NCBI GenBank assembly: GCA_910577045.1
Contig: CAJTLB010000002.1
Location: 186,001-250,000, forward strand
Direction: 5' to 3'
DNA length: 64,000 nt
From: an uncultured Lachnospiraceae bacterium
GTDB taxonomy: Bacteria > Bacillota > Clostridia > Lachnospirales > Lachnospiraceae
In this document: positions 24,379-33,135 of the stretch, in pieces
How the letters are laid out: the number at the start of each line of letters is the position of its first letter
Numbering within the stretch: the stretch's first letter is position 1
Translations under genes and position numbers: made by a program
The notes under the pieces: model-generated
What the model was told of the DNA's origin: nothing
Database searches by the model: none
What the model saw: only the letters and a program-made list of their open reading frames with translations

Positions 24379-25113
24379 ATGACAATTTACAAAGCAAAAG
24401 ACTATCAAGATATGAGCCGCAAAGCCGCAAACATTATTTCTGCACAGATTATTATGAAACCAGACTGTGTATTAGGGCTTGCCACTGGTTCCTCCCCAGT
24501 AGGGCTTTACCAGCAATTAATTAAATGGTATGAAAAAGGTGATCTCGATTTTTCCAAAGTAACTACTATTAACCTAGATGAATATGTAGGGCTTAGCCCC
24601 ACAAATACACAAAGTTACCGGTATTTTATGGATGAAAACTTATTTAACCATGTAAATATTGATAAATCCCGCACCTTTGTCCCTAATGGCTTAGAACTGG
24701 ATGCTGATAAAGCGTGTAATGATTATAACCATATTATTGCACAATCTGGCGGTATTGATATGCAGTTATTAGGGTTAGGAAATAATGGGCATATTGGCTT
24801 TAATGAACCTGGTTCTGCCTTTGAATGTGAAACACATTGTATCCATTTAACCCCAAGCACTATTGAAGCCAACCGCCGGTTTTTTAATAGTGAACAAGAT
24901 GTTCCCCGCATGGCATATACCATGGGGATTAAAAACATTATGCAGGCAAGGAAAATCCTTGTTATTGTAAGTGGAGAAGCAAAGGCAAAAGCCTTAAAGG
25001 AAGCCTTATATGGCCCTGTAACCCCATTTATGCCCGCTTCTGTACTGCAACTTCATACAGATGTAACAATTGTTGCTGATGAAGCAGCATTAAAATTAAT
25101 CACAAATAATTAA
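24379..25113 (+). CDS. nagB: Glucosamine-6-phosphate deaminase
   Basis: A 244-residue isomerase/deaminase giving fructose 6-phosphate and ammonia. Diagnostic motifs: LGLATGSSPVGLYQQL (phosphate loop), INLDEYVGL (catalytic Asp), LGLGNNGHIGFNEPG (catalytic His). Divergent from the nan operon with a 259-base shared control region, it finishes the pathway that NanA, NanK, NanE and NagA begin. AGAAGGAG upstream gives the start. The short C-terminus is typical of Firmicutes NagB, which lacks the longer allosteric tail. Confidence 0.95.
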   Translation: MTIYKAKDYQDMSRKAANIISAQIIMKPDCVLGLATGSSPVGLYQQLIKWYEKGDLDFSKVTTINLDEYVGLSPTNTQSYRYFMDENLFNHVNIDKSRTFVPNGLELDADKACNDYNHIIAQSGGIDMQLLGLGNNGHIGFNEPGSAFECETHCIHLTPSTIEANRRFFNSEQDVPRMAYTMGIKNIMQARKILVIVSGEAKAKALKEALYGPVTPFMPASVLQLHTDVTIVADEAALKLITNN

Positions 25114-25121
25114 AAGCTAAA

Positions 25122-25172
25122 AAAGCCAAGAGGCTGCTCAAATACTATATTTCGCAGCCTCTTAGCGTTTTC
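25122..25172. terminator. Bidirectional terminator
   Basis: Perfect 10-bp stem AAGAGGCTGC/GCAGCCTCTT between convergent nagB and the coiled-coil gene. An A-run flanks it on the left (serves the minus strand). The core AGGCTGCTCAAATA recalls the ends of the palindromes at 15714 and 62657. Confidence 0.7.
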
Positions 25173-25182
25173 CATTCTTATT

Positions 25183-25851
25183 TTATGCTAATTTTTCTTC
25201 TATAATAGTAATTCTCTTTTTTAATTCTTCTTGTGTTTTCACCACAATGCTCAATGTATCACTGTCTAACTTATGTATTCTATAGTACTCATCTACAACC
25301 TTTGTATGGTTTTGAAGTTCAGTAATCTGCTTCTGGAGATAATTTTGTACTCGAAAGGTTTCTTCTAATATAAATCTATCCATTTCTTTTAAAGATTCTA
25401 ATTCGCTTGTTATCCTTTCAAACTTTTTATCTATTTCATTAAAACGTTTATCCACTATACCAAGATACTTATCTATTTGCTCAAAACGTTTATCTATTTC
25501 CTCAAAACGTTTGTCTATTTCCTCAAAACGTTTGTCTATTTCCTCAAAACGTTTGTCTATTTGCTCAAAACGTTTGTCTATTTCCTCAAAACGTTTGTCT
25601 ATTTGTTCAAAACCTTTGTCTATTTGTTCAAAACCTTTGTCTATTTGTTCAAAACGTTTGTCTATTTGTTCAAAACCTTTGTCTATTTGTTCAAAACGTT
25701 TGTCTATTTGTTCAAAACCTTTGTCTATGTCCCCAAAATGTTTGTCTATATCCTCAAGACACTTATCCACTCTATCAAAACGTTTAAACATATGTTCCTC
25801 ATTACTTGTTACTAATTCTGCAATCGCTTTTAAATCATTTTTTTCTAGCAT
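25183..25851 (-). CDS. Heptad-repeat coiled-coil protein
   Basis: A 222-residue cytoplasmic-type protein with no signal peptide or membrane segment. Residues about 24-150 are seventeen consecutive heptads of the form xFxxIDK, a dozen of them near-identical (GFEQIDK, RFEQIDK, RFEEIDK). This gives a long parallel coiled coil with Phe and Ile at the core positions. The N-terminal 23 residues and C-terminal 70 residues (helical, charged) are not repeated. AAAGGAG upstream sets the start. Function unknown; a scaffold or DUF1640/tail-fibre-like spacer is possible. It is monocistronic with a leader of about 225 bases. Confidence 0.75.
   Translation of the reverse strand: MLEKNDLKAIAELVTSNEEHMFKRFDRVDKCLEDIDKHFGDIDKGFEQIDKRFEQIDKGFEQIDKRFEQIDKGFEQIDKGFEQIDKRFEEIDKRFEQIDKRFEEIDKRFEEIDKRFEEIDKRFEQIDKYLGIVDKRFNEIDKKFERITSELESLKEMDRFILEETFRVQNYLQKQITELQNHTKVVDEYYRIHKLDSDTLSIVVKTQEELKKRITIIEEKLA
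25453..25765 (-). repeat. 21-bp in-frame tandem repeats
   Basis: About fourteen copies of a 21-base unit inside the coiled-coil gene, each coding for one heptad. Variants differ at one to three bases (CTCAAAACGTTTGTCTATTT and TTCAAAACCTTTGTCTATTT types). Gain or loss of units would change coil length without shifting the frame. Confidence 0.85.
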
Positions 25852-26169
25852 ATTTTCTCCTTTCTGTTTTAGAAAACATTCTGCATATTTTTCTTACAAC
25901 ATCTCTAATATTCTGGCTACTTCTTATAATTCTTTACCAATTAAAAAGAAAGTATCTTCTTTTCTTATTCTGTTTTATTCGTCTTTGAGTTTTAAAGCAT
26001 GGATTCCAAGAATACCTGAATTTAGATATGAATAAGCAATTATAGTTTGCCTTGAATAATAGAAATTAAATGCTTTACAGAAATTATAACATGAGATAGG
26101 AAGTACGTCAATATAGAATAATTAGTAATCTTTCGACACAATTTTTTGCATAAATATTTATATAGCAAA
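25852..26169. other. Intergenic leader region of the coiled-coil gene
   Basis: No gene is visible here on either strand. The region holds the promoter of the coiled-coil gene and an AT-rich 5' leader of about 225 bases without a clear riboswitch fold. Open frames on the plus strand here are run-ons from the antisense of the heptad repeats. Confidence 0.5.
26083..26111 (-). promoter_or_regulatory. Promoter of the coiled-coil gene
   Basis: Minus strand: -35 TTGACG (26111-26106), 17-base spacer, -10 TATAAT (26088-26083). Confidence 0.75.
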
Positions 26170-26218
26170 CACAGGCTACCATAGATATCCTATTTGTAGC
26201 CTGTGCTCTATTTTTATT
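26168..26218. terminator. Hairpin terminator after the choline-binding-type gene
   Basis: Perfect 10-bp stem CACAGGCTAC/GTAGCCTGTG with a 16-base loop. It lies right after the stop of the gene at 26221-27621. The T-run is better on the plus side (CTCTATTTTTATTT) than on the minus side. Confidence 0.6.
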
Positions 26219-26220
26219 TA

Positions 26221-27621
26221 CTATTTTTTATAAGTTCCTTCTTTTGCAACCCCAGAACTATTTATTGTGTATATTTTTGTTTTTCCCTCTTCTGCACCTG
26301 TTGGATCTGTGGTCCATTTTTCACCAATTTTATAAATGGTTGAATTTGTTAAACGATTACCCTGATCATTAAATACATAATACCTGCTACCTATCTTTTG
26401 TACTAAATAATCACCAGCACTTGCTTGATACATAACCCCATCATCATTTAGATAGATATGTTTCCCATCTACATCCTTCCATGCAGATGTTACCATTTCA
26501 CCACTGGTATTAAAGAAATATGTACTACCTTCTTCTACTTCATAAAGCCCTGTTACCATCTGGCCTCTATCAAAACCTTTTTCACTGGTCTTACTTAAGT
26601 AATACCATCTATTTCCATCTTTTCTCCATCCTGTTTCCATACGCCCGCTATTATTAAAGTAGTAATTTATTTTACCTCTAGTTGAACCAGGACGTTCTGC
26701 TTTATCTTCACTTACTTCTACCCAACCAGTCTTCATTACACCATTTTTATCCATGTAATAAACTTGATCTGCTTCGTCTTTGCTCTCTACCATATTGTCA
26801 TTGCTATCTAAAGCAAGGAAGCCATCTGTTACAATTTCCCCTTCGTCATCTACGAAATACCAAACATTATTGTATCTGCCCCATCCATCACGTACACGGA
26901 CACCATTGTCTTTATAAAGATAATATCTTTCTTCATTTTTACTGCTTGGCTTTGTAGGACTAGACTCGGAAACTACTTTTACAAGGCCAACTTTCATACT
27001 GCCATCTGTTGAATTTCCAAAGTAATATTCTTCTCCATCAATTTCTACTTCACCATATACCATCTGGTAATCAGCAAAATCACTTACATAACCATCGTTT
27101 AAGAAATACCAGCTATCACCAATCCTTGTCCAGCCTTCTGCTACTTTCCCGCTTCCTGTAAAATAAAAATATCCCTTATCGCCAGTTCCAGCCCCTGGGC
27201 CATAGGTATCCTCTTCTTCTAAAGAAATTGTCCTCCATCCAGTAGCCATCGCTCCTGTGGAATCAAACCAATACCCTTCAATCTCTCTTTCTTTTCCCCA
27301 TCCTGTTGCCATTACACCATCTCTGTCAAAATAATACCAAATACCAGAATCTGGGCTTTGGAACCACTGGCCCTTTATCATATTGCCATTGTTATCATAA
27401 TAATTCCAAACAGTTTCTCTATCTACAGTTTTTTGTACCCAACCTCTTTGTGTTGTATTATTATTTGCCCCAGGTGTATTAGGCCTATTAGCGTTTCCTG
27501 TCAATACATATCCACAATTTGGACATTGTAATCCAGATGCTGCATAGCTAATGCTAAATGTTCCCATTACCATAACAGTAGCTGCTGCACTTACTGCCAT
27601 GTACTTCATTGTTTTTCTCAT
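26221..27621 (-). CDS. Secreted choline-binding-type repeat protein
   Basis: A 466-residue exported protein. The start is moved to ATG 27621 (AAGGAGAA upstream; MRKTMKYMAVSAAATVMVMG starts the signal peptide) from the longer frame at 27678. After the signal peptide (about 1-28) comes a short CPNCGYVL segment with two Cys, like half a zinc ribbon, and a Pro/Asn-rich linker. Choline-binding-type repeats then run from about residue 60 to near the end (GIWYYFDRDGVMATGW, SWYFLNDG, NRWYYLS). Spacers between repeats are longer and more variable than in the 9437-10627 protein. It ends in a domain also seen in the next gene (IYTINSSGVAKEGTY and IYTLSSSGIGTADTY), so the two are related. Confidence 0.85.
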   Translation of the reverse strand: MRKTMKYMAVSAAATVMVMGTFSISYAASGLQCPNCGYVLTGNANRPNTPGANNNTTQRGWVQKTVDRETVWNYYDNNGNMIKGQWFQSPDSGIWYYFDRDGVMATGWGKEREIEGYWFDSTGAMATGWRTISLEEEDTYGPGAGTGDKGYFYFTGSGKVAEGWTRIGDSWYFLNDGYVSDFADYQMVYGEVEIDGEEYYFGNSTDGSMKVGLVKVVSESSPTKPSSKNEERYYLYKDNGVRVRDGWGRYNNVWYFVDDEGEIVTDGFLALDSNDNMVESKDEADQVYYMDKNGVMKTGWVEVSEDKAERPGSTRGKINYYFNNSGRMETGWRKDGNRWYYLSKTSEKGFDRGQMVTGLYEVEEGSTYFFNTSGEMVTSAWKDVDGKHIYLNDDGVMYQASAGDYLVQKIGSRYYVFNDQGNRLTNSTIYKIGEKWTTDPTGAEEGKTKIYTINSSGVAKEGTYKK

Positions 27622-27659
27622 ACTGTTCTCCTTCCTTTTACCATATGTTGCATATTTGA

Positions 27660-27688
27660 ATTGTATCATTAGTGTCACTATATTTCAA
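27660..27688 (-). promoter_or_regulatory. Promoter of the choline-binding-type gene at 26221-27621
   Basis: Minus strand: -35 TTGAAA (27688-27683), 17-base spacer, -10 TACAAT (27665-27660). Confidence 0.6.
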
Positions 27689-27821
27689 TAGACGATACCA
27701 CCTAATTTTCTTACATTTTTCTTATGCAATATATGCTTACCCCAATAAAATAACTGTTTTCCAAAATATATACCCTAAATTTTTCTTAATTTATACCCAA
27801 AGTAAACATCTATAAGCAGTA

Positions 27822-27864
27822 AAAAAACTGTATGGGATTTTTTATCCCATACAGTTTTTCTTAT
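27822..27864. terminator. Strong bidirectional terminator at the end of the polysaccharide/LicD cluster
   Basis: Perfect 15-bp stem AAAACTGTATGGGAT/ATCCCATACAGTTTT with a five-base loop and flanking A and T runs. It closes the minus-strand transcript that ends with the gene at 27887. Confidence 0.85.
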
Positions 27865-27886
27865 ACCCATAGTGTGGCAAATAAAA

Positions 27887-28855
27887 CTATTTATTTTCCT
27901 TCTCTTTCACTATGTAAGTATCTGCAGTCCCTATTCCCGAAGAAGACAATGTATAAATAGGGTATTCCCCTTCTGCCACTGGTTTTAATAGGCTCCATTT
28001 GTCATTTACAAAATATATTGTTTTTCCGGTAAGCAACTTTGCATCACTGTCAAACGCATATACCTCTCCATCTATCCGTTTTACCATACAAGAGCTGCCT
28101 TTTCCTGCATATAATTTACCATCAGAACCAGCATAATATCTAGAACCATTTACTTTAACCCAAGAATTCTTTTTCATCATTCCAACAGAAGAATAGTAAT
28201 AGATATCTCCATCAGAACGCACAAAACCTGTTTGCATCCTGCCATCTTCTTCATCGAAATAATATTGGTTCCCTTCCAAACTTACCTTTCCAACTACCAT
28301 CTGGCCCTTACAAAAGCCAACTGTGTCAGAATCTGCAAAATAATACCAACTATCTTCTATTTTCTCCCAGCCAACAGCCATTTGGCCATCTGACTTAAAG
28401 AAATAATACCCACTGTATTCTGCCTCTTCTGTAGGAGAACTTGCTTCTACAATATTTGTTTTAGCCTGCACTGTGCTAAATGGTATTTCAGAAGCGGAAG
28501 CAAGTAAATAATGCCATCCTGTTACCATAATACCATCTGGATCAAAATAATACCCTTCTGCATATCCTTCTCCCCAGCCAGTCGTCATAATTCCTTCTGC
28601 ATCCAAATAATAATATGCACCTGTTTCTGTATTATATTTCCAACTTAGGACCTTTAATTCGCCATCAATATAATAACGATAACCTTCTCTTCCAGATGAT
28701 TCTACCGTTTCATAGTACCAACCATTTTTTCTTTCCTCTGCCGCAGCATTAGAAGTAATTGCCATTGAGAGAATACATATCATAGAAAGGCAAGATATTA
28801 ACAGCAGTTTTAAATTCTTTTTCAATGTTTTCACCATCCTTGTTACAACTGCCAT
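27887..28855 (-). CDS. Secreted choline-binding-type repeat protein downstream of licD
   Basis: About 322 residues. The open frame reaches 28924, but the signal peptide (KKNLKLLLISCLSMICILSM, ending near SNAAAEE) indicates an internal start. ATG 28855 is chosen; ATG 28837 or the adjacent GTG is also possible, since no start has a good ribosome binding site. The mature part is about ten choline-binding-type repeats (AYYYLDAEGIMTTGW, SWYYFADS, RYYAGSDGKLYAG). Its C-terminal domain resembles that of the next gene. It is the last gene of the unit after licD, so the anchor enzyme and an anchored protein are probably made together. Confidence 0.8.
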   Translation of the reverse strand: MAVVTRMVKTLKKNLKLLLISCLSMICILSMAITSNAAAEERKNGWYYETVESSGREGYRYYIDGELKVLSWKYNTETGAYYYLDAEGIMTTGWGEGYAEGYYFDPDGIMVTGWHYLLASASEIPFSTVQAKTNIVEASSPTEEAEYSGYYFFKSDGQMAVGWEKIEDSWYYFADSDTVGFCKGQMVVGKVSLEGNQYYFDEEDGRMQTGFVRSDGDIYYYSSVGMMKKNSWVKVNGSRYYAGSDGKLYAGKGSSCMVKRIDGEVYAFDSDAKLLTGKTIYFVNDKWSLLKPVAEGEYPIYTLSSSGIGTADTYIVKEKENK

Positions 28856-28940
28856 GCCTAATAACCTATTTTCATACATCCTTGCAAAAATTGTAACATG
28901 TGGCACACTTGTATGCAATATCAAGAAGATGTCGATTTTC

Positions 28941-29801
28941 TTACGTTTTTCTTTCTAATACTGGGTTTACAAAAAAACCTTCTGCTTCTAGTTCTCCATG
29001 TGTAGGCTTTCTTTTCTCTTCTGGTGGCAATGCCATATAATCTCCATATACTACTTTTAACACCTTATCATATCCTTTAGGGATCATAACCATTAAGCCT
29101 TCAAATGGCACTTCTAATACCTTTTTAGATCCTTCCTTTGGAATAATCATATGCACATAATCAGGCTGATAATTACTATAATATAATAACCTACTTTTTC
29201 CCTTTGTCTGGCGAAGGGCTGCCTTCCGTTCCCATTTTATTAATGTTTTCATATCTATGCTGCTTCCAAGGCCAGCCAATAATGCTACTTGTAATTTTTG
29301 TAAAAAACTATATTTTGAAAAATCTAGCTTCCTTCTATGCCCCATCGCCATACCATAAATTACTTTATTTAAAAGAATCTGGATCTTCCTAGCAAAAGGA
29401 TTTTCTGATATTTCATCTAAAATAAAAAGATCTACACAGATATGGTTTAATTCTTCTTTATAATATGCTGTATCTTTATTAGGCAGCCTTTTTCGGCTGT
29501 TTTCATATATAATCTTAGGAGTAAAATCATAAAACGCTTCTTTTTCTGCAAGATCAGATGGAAACCAGAGATGCAGCCCTTTTGGTAATTCCTTCTTTGC
29601 CACCTTAATAAATTTCTCATAATCCTGGCGTAAAAAAGCAATATCCACATCATCATCCCACGGGATAAAACCATGATGGCGGACTGCCCCAATTAATGTC
29701 CCTGCATCTAACAAATATTGTATCCCATGTTTCCTGCAGATACGGTCTACTTCCTTTAGTACCTCAAGATTTGCAGCCTGTACCTGTTCTATCCGTGTCA
29801 T
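28941..29801 (-). CDS. licD: LicD family phosphocholine transferase
   Basis: A 286-residue LicD-type phosphotransferase, expected to move phosphocholine from CDP-choline to a sugar of a surface glycan. The family core is complete: ICRKHGIQYLLDAGTLIGAV, then RHHGFIPWDDDVDIAF (metal-binding Asp cluster, about residues 45-60), and a distal TPKIIY / CVDLFILDEI segment. It starts five bases after rfbH stops, so it belongs to the polysaccharide transcript. That strongly suggests the acceptor is the polymer of this cluster. The donor would come from the LicC-LicA fusion about 17 kb away. Confidence 0.9.
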   Translation of the reverse strand: MTRIEQVQAANLEVLKEVDRICRKHGIQYLLDAGTLIGAVRHHGFIPWDDDVDIAFLRQDYEKFIKVAKKELPKGLHLWFPSDLAEKEAFYDFTPKIIYENSRKRLPNKDTAYYKEELNHICVDLFILDEISENPFARKIQILLNKVIYGMAMGHRRKLDFSKYSFLQKLQVALLAGLGSSIDMKTLIKWERKAALRQTKGKSRLLYYSNYQPDYVHMIIPKEGSKKVLEVPFEGLMVMIPKGYDKVLKVVYGDYMALPPEEKRKPTHGELEAEGFFVNPVLERKT

Positions 29802-29806
29802 ATGCC

Positions 29807-31147
29807 TTACCTTCCTACTGCCTCACAAATTACTTTACCCATATAATCTATTACTTGGTCTGTCATGCCTGGATATACGCCGACCCAAAATGTATCCCGC
29901 ATAATACGCTCCGTATTATCAAGGCTTCCAACAATACGGTATCCTTCTTGTTTCTCTCTCATTTCATTAAAACATGGATGTTTTACTAAATTCCCTGCAA
30001 AAAGCATCCTTGTTTGCACCCCTTTGCTCTCTATATAAGGCACAACTTTATTCCTGTCTACACCTTCTTTACAAGTAATTACAAAGCCAAACCAACTTGG
30101 GGTCGAATCCTTACATGGCTCTGGCAATACCAGCTTATCTTCTGCCTGTTTCAATGCCTGAGAAAGACGGGCAAAATTATGCCTCCTTCTTTCTACAAAC
30201 GATGGGAATTTCTTTAATTGTGCACACCCAATTGCAGCCTGCATATCAGTTGCCTTTAGGTTATAACCAAAATGGGAATATACATATTTATGGTCATATC
30301 CGGCTGGCAGTTCCCCATATTGCTTATCAAAACGGCTTCCACAGAAATTGTCCCTGCCTGGTGGGCACACACAATCCCTGCCCCAATCACGGAAAGAACG
30401 GACAATTTTATTTAATAATGGGTTATTTGTATAGACTGCCCCTCCTTCTCCCATTGTCATATGGTGTGGCGGATAAAAGCTAGATGTCCCTATATCCCCT
30501 ATTGTCCCTGTTAAATACTCTTTTCCATTTATAGTATAACGGCTTCCTAGGGCATCACAATTATCCTCTACTAACCACAAATCATGTTTCTCACAGAATT
30601 GTTTGACTGCGCCTAGATCAAATGGGTTCCCAAGGGTATGTGCTATCATAACTGCTTTTGTTTTCTTGGAATATGCCTCTTCTAACATAGAAGTATTAAT
30701 ATTATATTGTGGTATTGTAACATCTACAAACACAGGCACAGCACCATACTGCACTAAAGGGGATACTGTAGTAGGGAAACCCGCCGCTACTGTAATTACT
30801 TCATCCCCCCTTTTTACCCTTTTTTCTCCCAAAAGCGGGGACGTTAATGCCATAAAGGCAAGTAAATTTGCAGAAGAACCAGAATTTACTAATGAACAAA
30901 AACGTACTCCTAAATATTCAGCAAACTCCTTTTCAAATTGATCCGTATAATGCCCAGAAGTCAGCCAAAACTCTAACGAACTGTCTACTAAGTTTGCCAT
31001 CTCCTCTTCATCATACACACGGGAAGCATAAGCAATCCTATCACCCTCTTTAAATTCTTTTTTTACATTGTGGTACTTCCTACAATATTCACGGGCTGCC
31101 ATAAGGATTTCTTCCCTTGCCTGTGCTTCTGTCATATTTTCAAACAT
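29807..31147 (-). CDS. rfbH: CDP-4-keto-6-deoxyglucose 3-dehydrase (E1), RfbH-like
   Basis: A 446-residue enzyme of the DegT/DnrJ/EryC1 fold that would remove the C3 hydroxyl of CDP-4-keto-6-deoxy-D-glucose using PMP and an iron-sulfur cluster. Evidence for RfbH over an ordinary aminotransferase: the usual PLP-lysine is a His (YPPHHMTMGEGGAV), and Cys residues suited to the cluster are present (VEDNCDALGS and CVCPPGRDNFCGS). With rfbF and rfbG upstream it forms a CDP-3,6-dideoxyhexose branch. The partner reductase (E3/RfbI) and the final 4-ketoreductase are not in the window. Confidence 0.88.
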   Translation of the reverse strand: MFENMTEAQAREEILMAAREYCRKYHNVKKEFKEGDRIAYASRVYDEEEMANLVDSSLEFWLTSGHYTDQFEKEFAEYLGVRFCSLVNSGSSANLLAFMALTSPLLGEKRVKRGDEVITVAAGFPTTVSPLVQYGAVPVFVDVTIPQYNINTSMLEEAYSKKTKAVMIAHTLGNPFDLGAVKQFCEKHDLWLVEDNCDALGSRYTINGKEYLTGTIGDIGTSSFYPPHHMTMGEGGAVYTNNPLLNKIVRSFRDWGRDCVCPPGRDNFCGSRFDKQYGELPAGYDHKYVYSHFGYNLKATDMQAAIGCAQLKKFPSFVERRRHNFARLSQALKQAEDKLVLPEPCKDSTPSWFGFVITCKEGVDRNKVVPYIESKGVQTRMLFAGNLVKHPCFNEMREKQEGYRIVGSLDNTERIMRDTFWVGVYPGMTDQVIDYMGKVICEAVGR

Positions 31148-31240
31148 TGTCTCTCATCCCTTCCTAGAAAACGCTAATCCTTTTCAAACATATTTTTAAT
31201 AACCTATTTCACCATATACTTATAGCCTTACTGTCATAAA

Positions 31241-32308
31241 TTATTTTAATACAGAATTGGCAAAAAATTCTTCTATTTGTTGTTCCATACACTCTGGTAT
31301 ATTGCCACTCTTTTGATAGCACTTTGCCCATTCCACTGTTTTTTCTATTGCTTTGTCAATTCCCCAGACTGGCCTCCAGCCAAATGTATTTTTTAACTTT
31401 GAACAATCTAACTTTAAAAAATGTGCTTCATGAAGCCCTTCATCATTATAATTTTTTTCTCTTTCCCAAGATATATTTTCTCCCCATGCCTTACAAAAAC
31501 GTTCTGTCAACTCCCCTGTGGTAACACAGTCTATATCATCTGGGCCTACATTATAATATCCCGCAAAACTTTTATCTTCATACTGTTTTTTTGCAATAAA
31601 TAAATACACTTGCAATGGTTCCAGAACATGTTGGTATGGCCTTGTAGAAAATGGGTTCCTTACAATAATTGTCTCTTTTTTTAATGCTGCACGGATACAA
31701 TCAGGAATAATCCTGTCATTTGCAAAATCACCGCCGCCAATTACATTTCCTGCCCTTGCTGTTGAAACAGCAATTTCTCTGTTGTTATAAAAAGAATTCT
31801 TATAGCAATGGGTTACTAACTCTGAACAAGATTTACTATTTGAATATGGGTCAAAACCGTCTAGTTCTTCGCTCTCCCGATATCCCCATTCCCATTCTTG
31901 GTTTTTATAAACCTTATCTGTTGTTACATTTAAAACAGATTTTACACAATTAGAAAGACGCACACACTCCAATAAATAAACTGTTCCCATTACATTGGTT
32001 TCATAAGTATAAACAGGGTCTTTATAAGAATCCCGTACAATTGGCTGTGCTGCCAAATGAATAACAATCTCTGGCCTAGCTTTATCAAAAACCTTCCAAA
32101 GTTTTTCTCTATCCCGTATATCCCCAATTACAGAATTTATTTGGTGTTCTACACCAGATAAAGAAAATAACTCTGTATTTTCAGGTGGCTCTAAAGCATA
32201 CCCTGTTACTTCTGCACCTGCCATAACTAGCATTTTACAAAGCCATGTCCCTTTAAACCCTGTATGCCCAGTAAGAAACACACGTTTTCCTTTATAAAAA
32301 TCCAACAT
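31241..32308 (-). CDS. rfbG: CDP-glucose 4,6-dehydratase
   Basis: A 355-residue short-chain dehydrogenase/reductase. The N-terminal NAD-binding GHTGFKGTWL is diagnostic of RfbG over RmlB. YSNSKSCSELV is the active-site YxxxK-like motif and TTDKVYKN the catalytic Thr-Asp-Lys triad region. It dehydrates CDP-glucose from RfbF to CDP-4-keto-6-deoxyglucose, the RfbH substrate. AAAGGAAATGCAAA precedes the ATG. The gap to rfbH is 93 bases and holds no clear terminator. Confidence 0.92.
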   Translation of the reverse strand: MLDFYKGKRVFLTGHTGFKGTWLCKMLVMAGAEVTGYALEPPENTELFSLSGVEHQINSVIGDIRDREKLWKVFDKARPEIVIHLAAQPIVRDSYKDPVYTYETNVMGTVYLLECVRLSNCVKSVLNVTTDKVYKNQEWEWGYRESEELDGFDPYSNSKSCSELVTHCYKNSFYNNREIAVSTARAGNVIGGGDFANDRIIPDCIRAALKKETIIVRNPFSTRPYQHVLEPLQVYLFIAKKQYEDKSFAGYYNVGPDDIDCVTTGELTERFCKAWGENISWEREKNYNDEGLHEAHFLKLDCSKLKNTFGWRPVWGIDKAIEKTVEWAKCYQKSGNIPECMEQQIEEFFANSVLK

Positions 32309-32347
32309 TTTGCATTTCCTTTCTTTATTAAAAACAAAATTACAAGC

Positions 32348-33121
32348 TTACTCCCAAATTTTCCATGGCGCTTTCCCTGACTGCCACAATTTTTCTAAAT
32401 ACTGCATTTCCCGCTGTGTATCCATACATTGCCAAAAACCATCATGGTAATACGACATAAGCTGCCCCTCTGCAGCCAAACGCTGTAATGGCTCTTTTTC
32501 AAATACTGTATGATCTCCCTCAATATAATTAAAAATCTCTGGATTTACTACCATAAACCCTCCGTTAATCGGCGTTGCATCTTCCGCATTTTTCTCCCTA
32601 AAAGAACGGATCACATTATCCTCGCCAATATCCAATACGCCTTTCATTTGTGCAAAATCCACCGTAGTTAAGGTAGCAATTTTCCCGTGTGATTTATGGA
32701 AATCCAATACCTTTTTAATATTCACATCACTTACTGCATCCCCATATGTCAACATAAACGGCTGATCCCCCACATAAGGGTAGATACGTTTTACCCTGCC
32801 GCCCGTCATTGTATTAAGCCCTGTATCTACCAATGTCACCTTCCAAGGCTCTGAATAATTATTATGGACTTCCATCTGGTTATTTGCCAAATCAAATGTA
32901 ACATCTGATGTATGCAGGAAATAATCTGCAAAAAACTCTTTTACCACATATTGTTTATAACCTAAACAAATAATAAATTCATGGAACCCATATTGTGCAT
33001 AAATTTTCATAATATGCCATAAAATTGGCTTTTCTCCTATTTCTATCATTGGCTTTGGTTTTAAATGGCTTTGTTCACTAATCCTAGTACCAAACCCACC
33101 TGCAAAAATAACCACTTTCAT
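32348..33121 (-). CDS. rfbF: Glucose-1-phosphate cytidylyltransferase
   Basis: A 257-residue nucleotidyltransferase making CDP-glucose from CTP and glucose 1-phosphate. The start is moved from 33166 to ATG 33121, where AAGGAGGAAAAC precedes MKVVIFAGGFGTRISEQSH. This also removes an overlap with the upstream gene. Motifs: KPKPMIEIGEKPILWHIM, LTYGDAVSDV and NGGFMVVNPE are typical of RfbF. It starts the three-gene CDP-deoxyhexose set rfbFGH. Confidence 0.93.
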   Translation of the reverse strand: MKVVIFAGGFGTRISEQSHLKPKPMIEIGEKPILWHIMKIYAQYGFHEFIICLGYKQYVVKEFFADYFLHTSDVTFDLANNQMEVHNNYSEPWKVTLVDTGLNTMTGGRVKRIYPYVGDQPFMLTYGDAVSDVNIKKVLDFHKSHGKIATLTTVDFAQMKGVLDIGEDNVIRSFREKNAEDATPINGGFMVVNPEIFNYIEGDHTVFEKEPLQRLAAEGQLMSYYHDGFWQCMDTQREMQYLEKLWQSGKAPWKIWE

Positions 33122-33135
33122 ATGTTTTCCTCCTT

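Noticed and set aside
25453..25765. CRISPR array
   Set aside because: The 21-base repeats are contiguous with no spacers and lie in a coding frame; they are heptad codons.
25477..26035. Long plus-strand open frames opposite the coiled-coil gene (repeats of LKTFVYF and SKRLSIS)
   Set aside because: They arise from the 21-base periodicity of the antisense strand; no ribosome binding site or promoter, and the protein is implausible.
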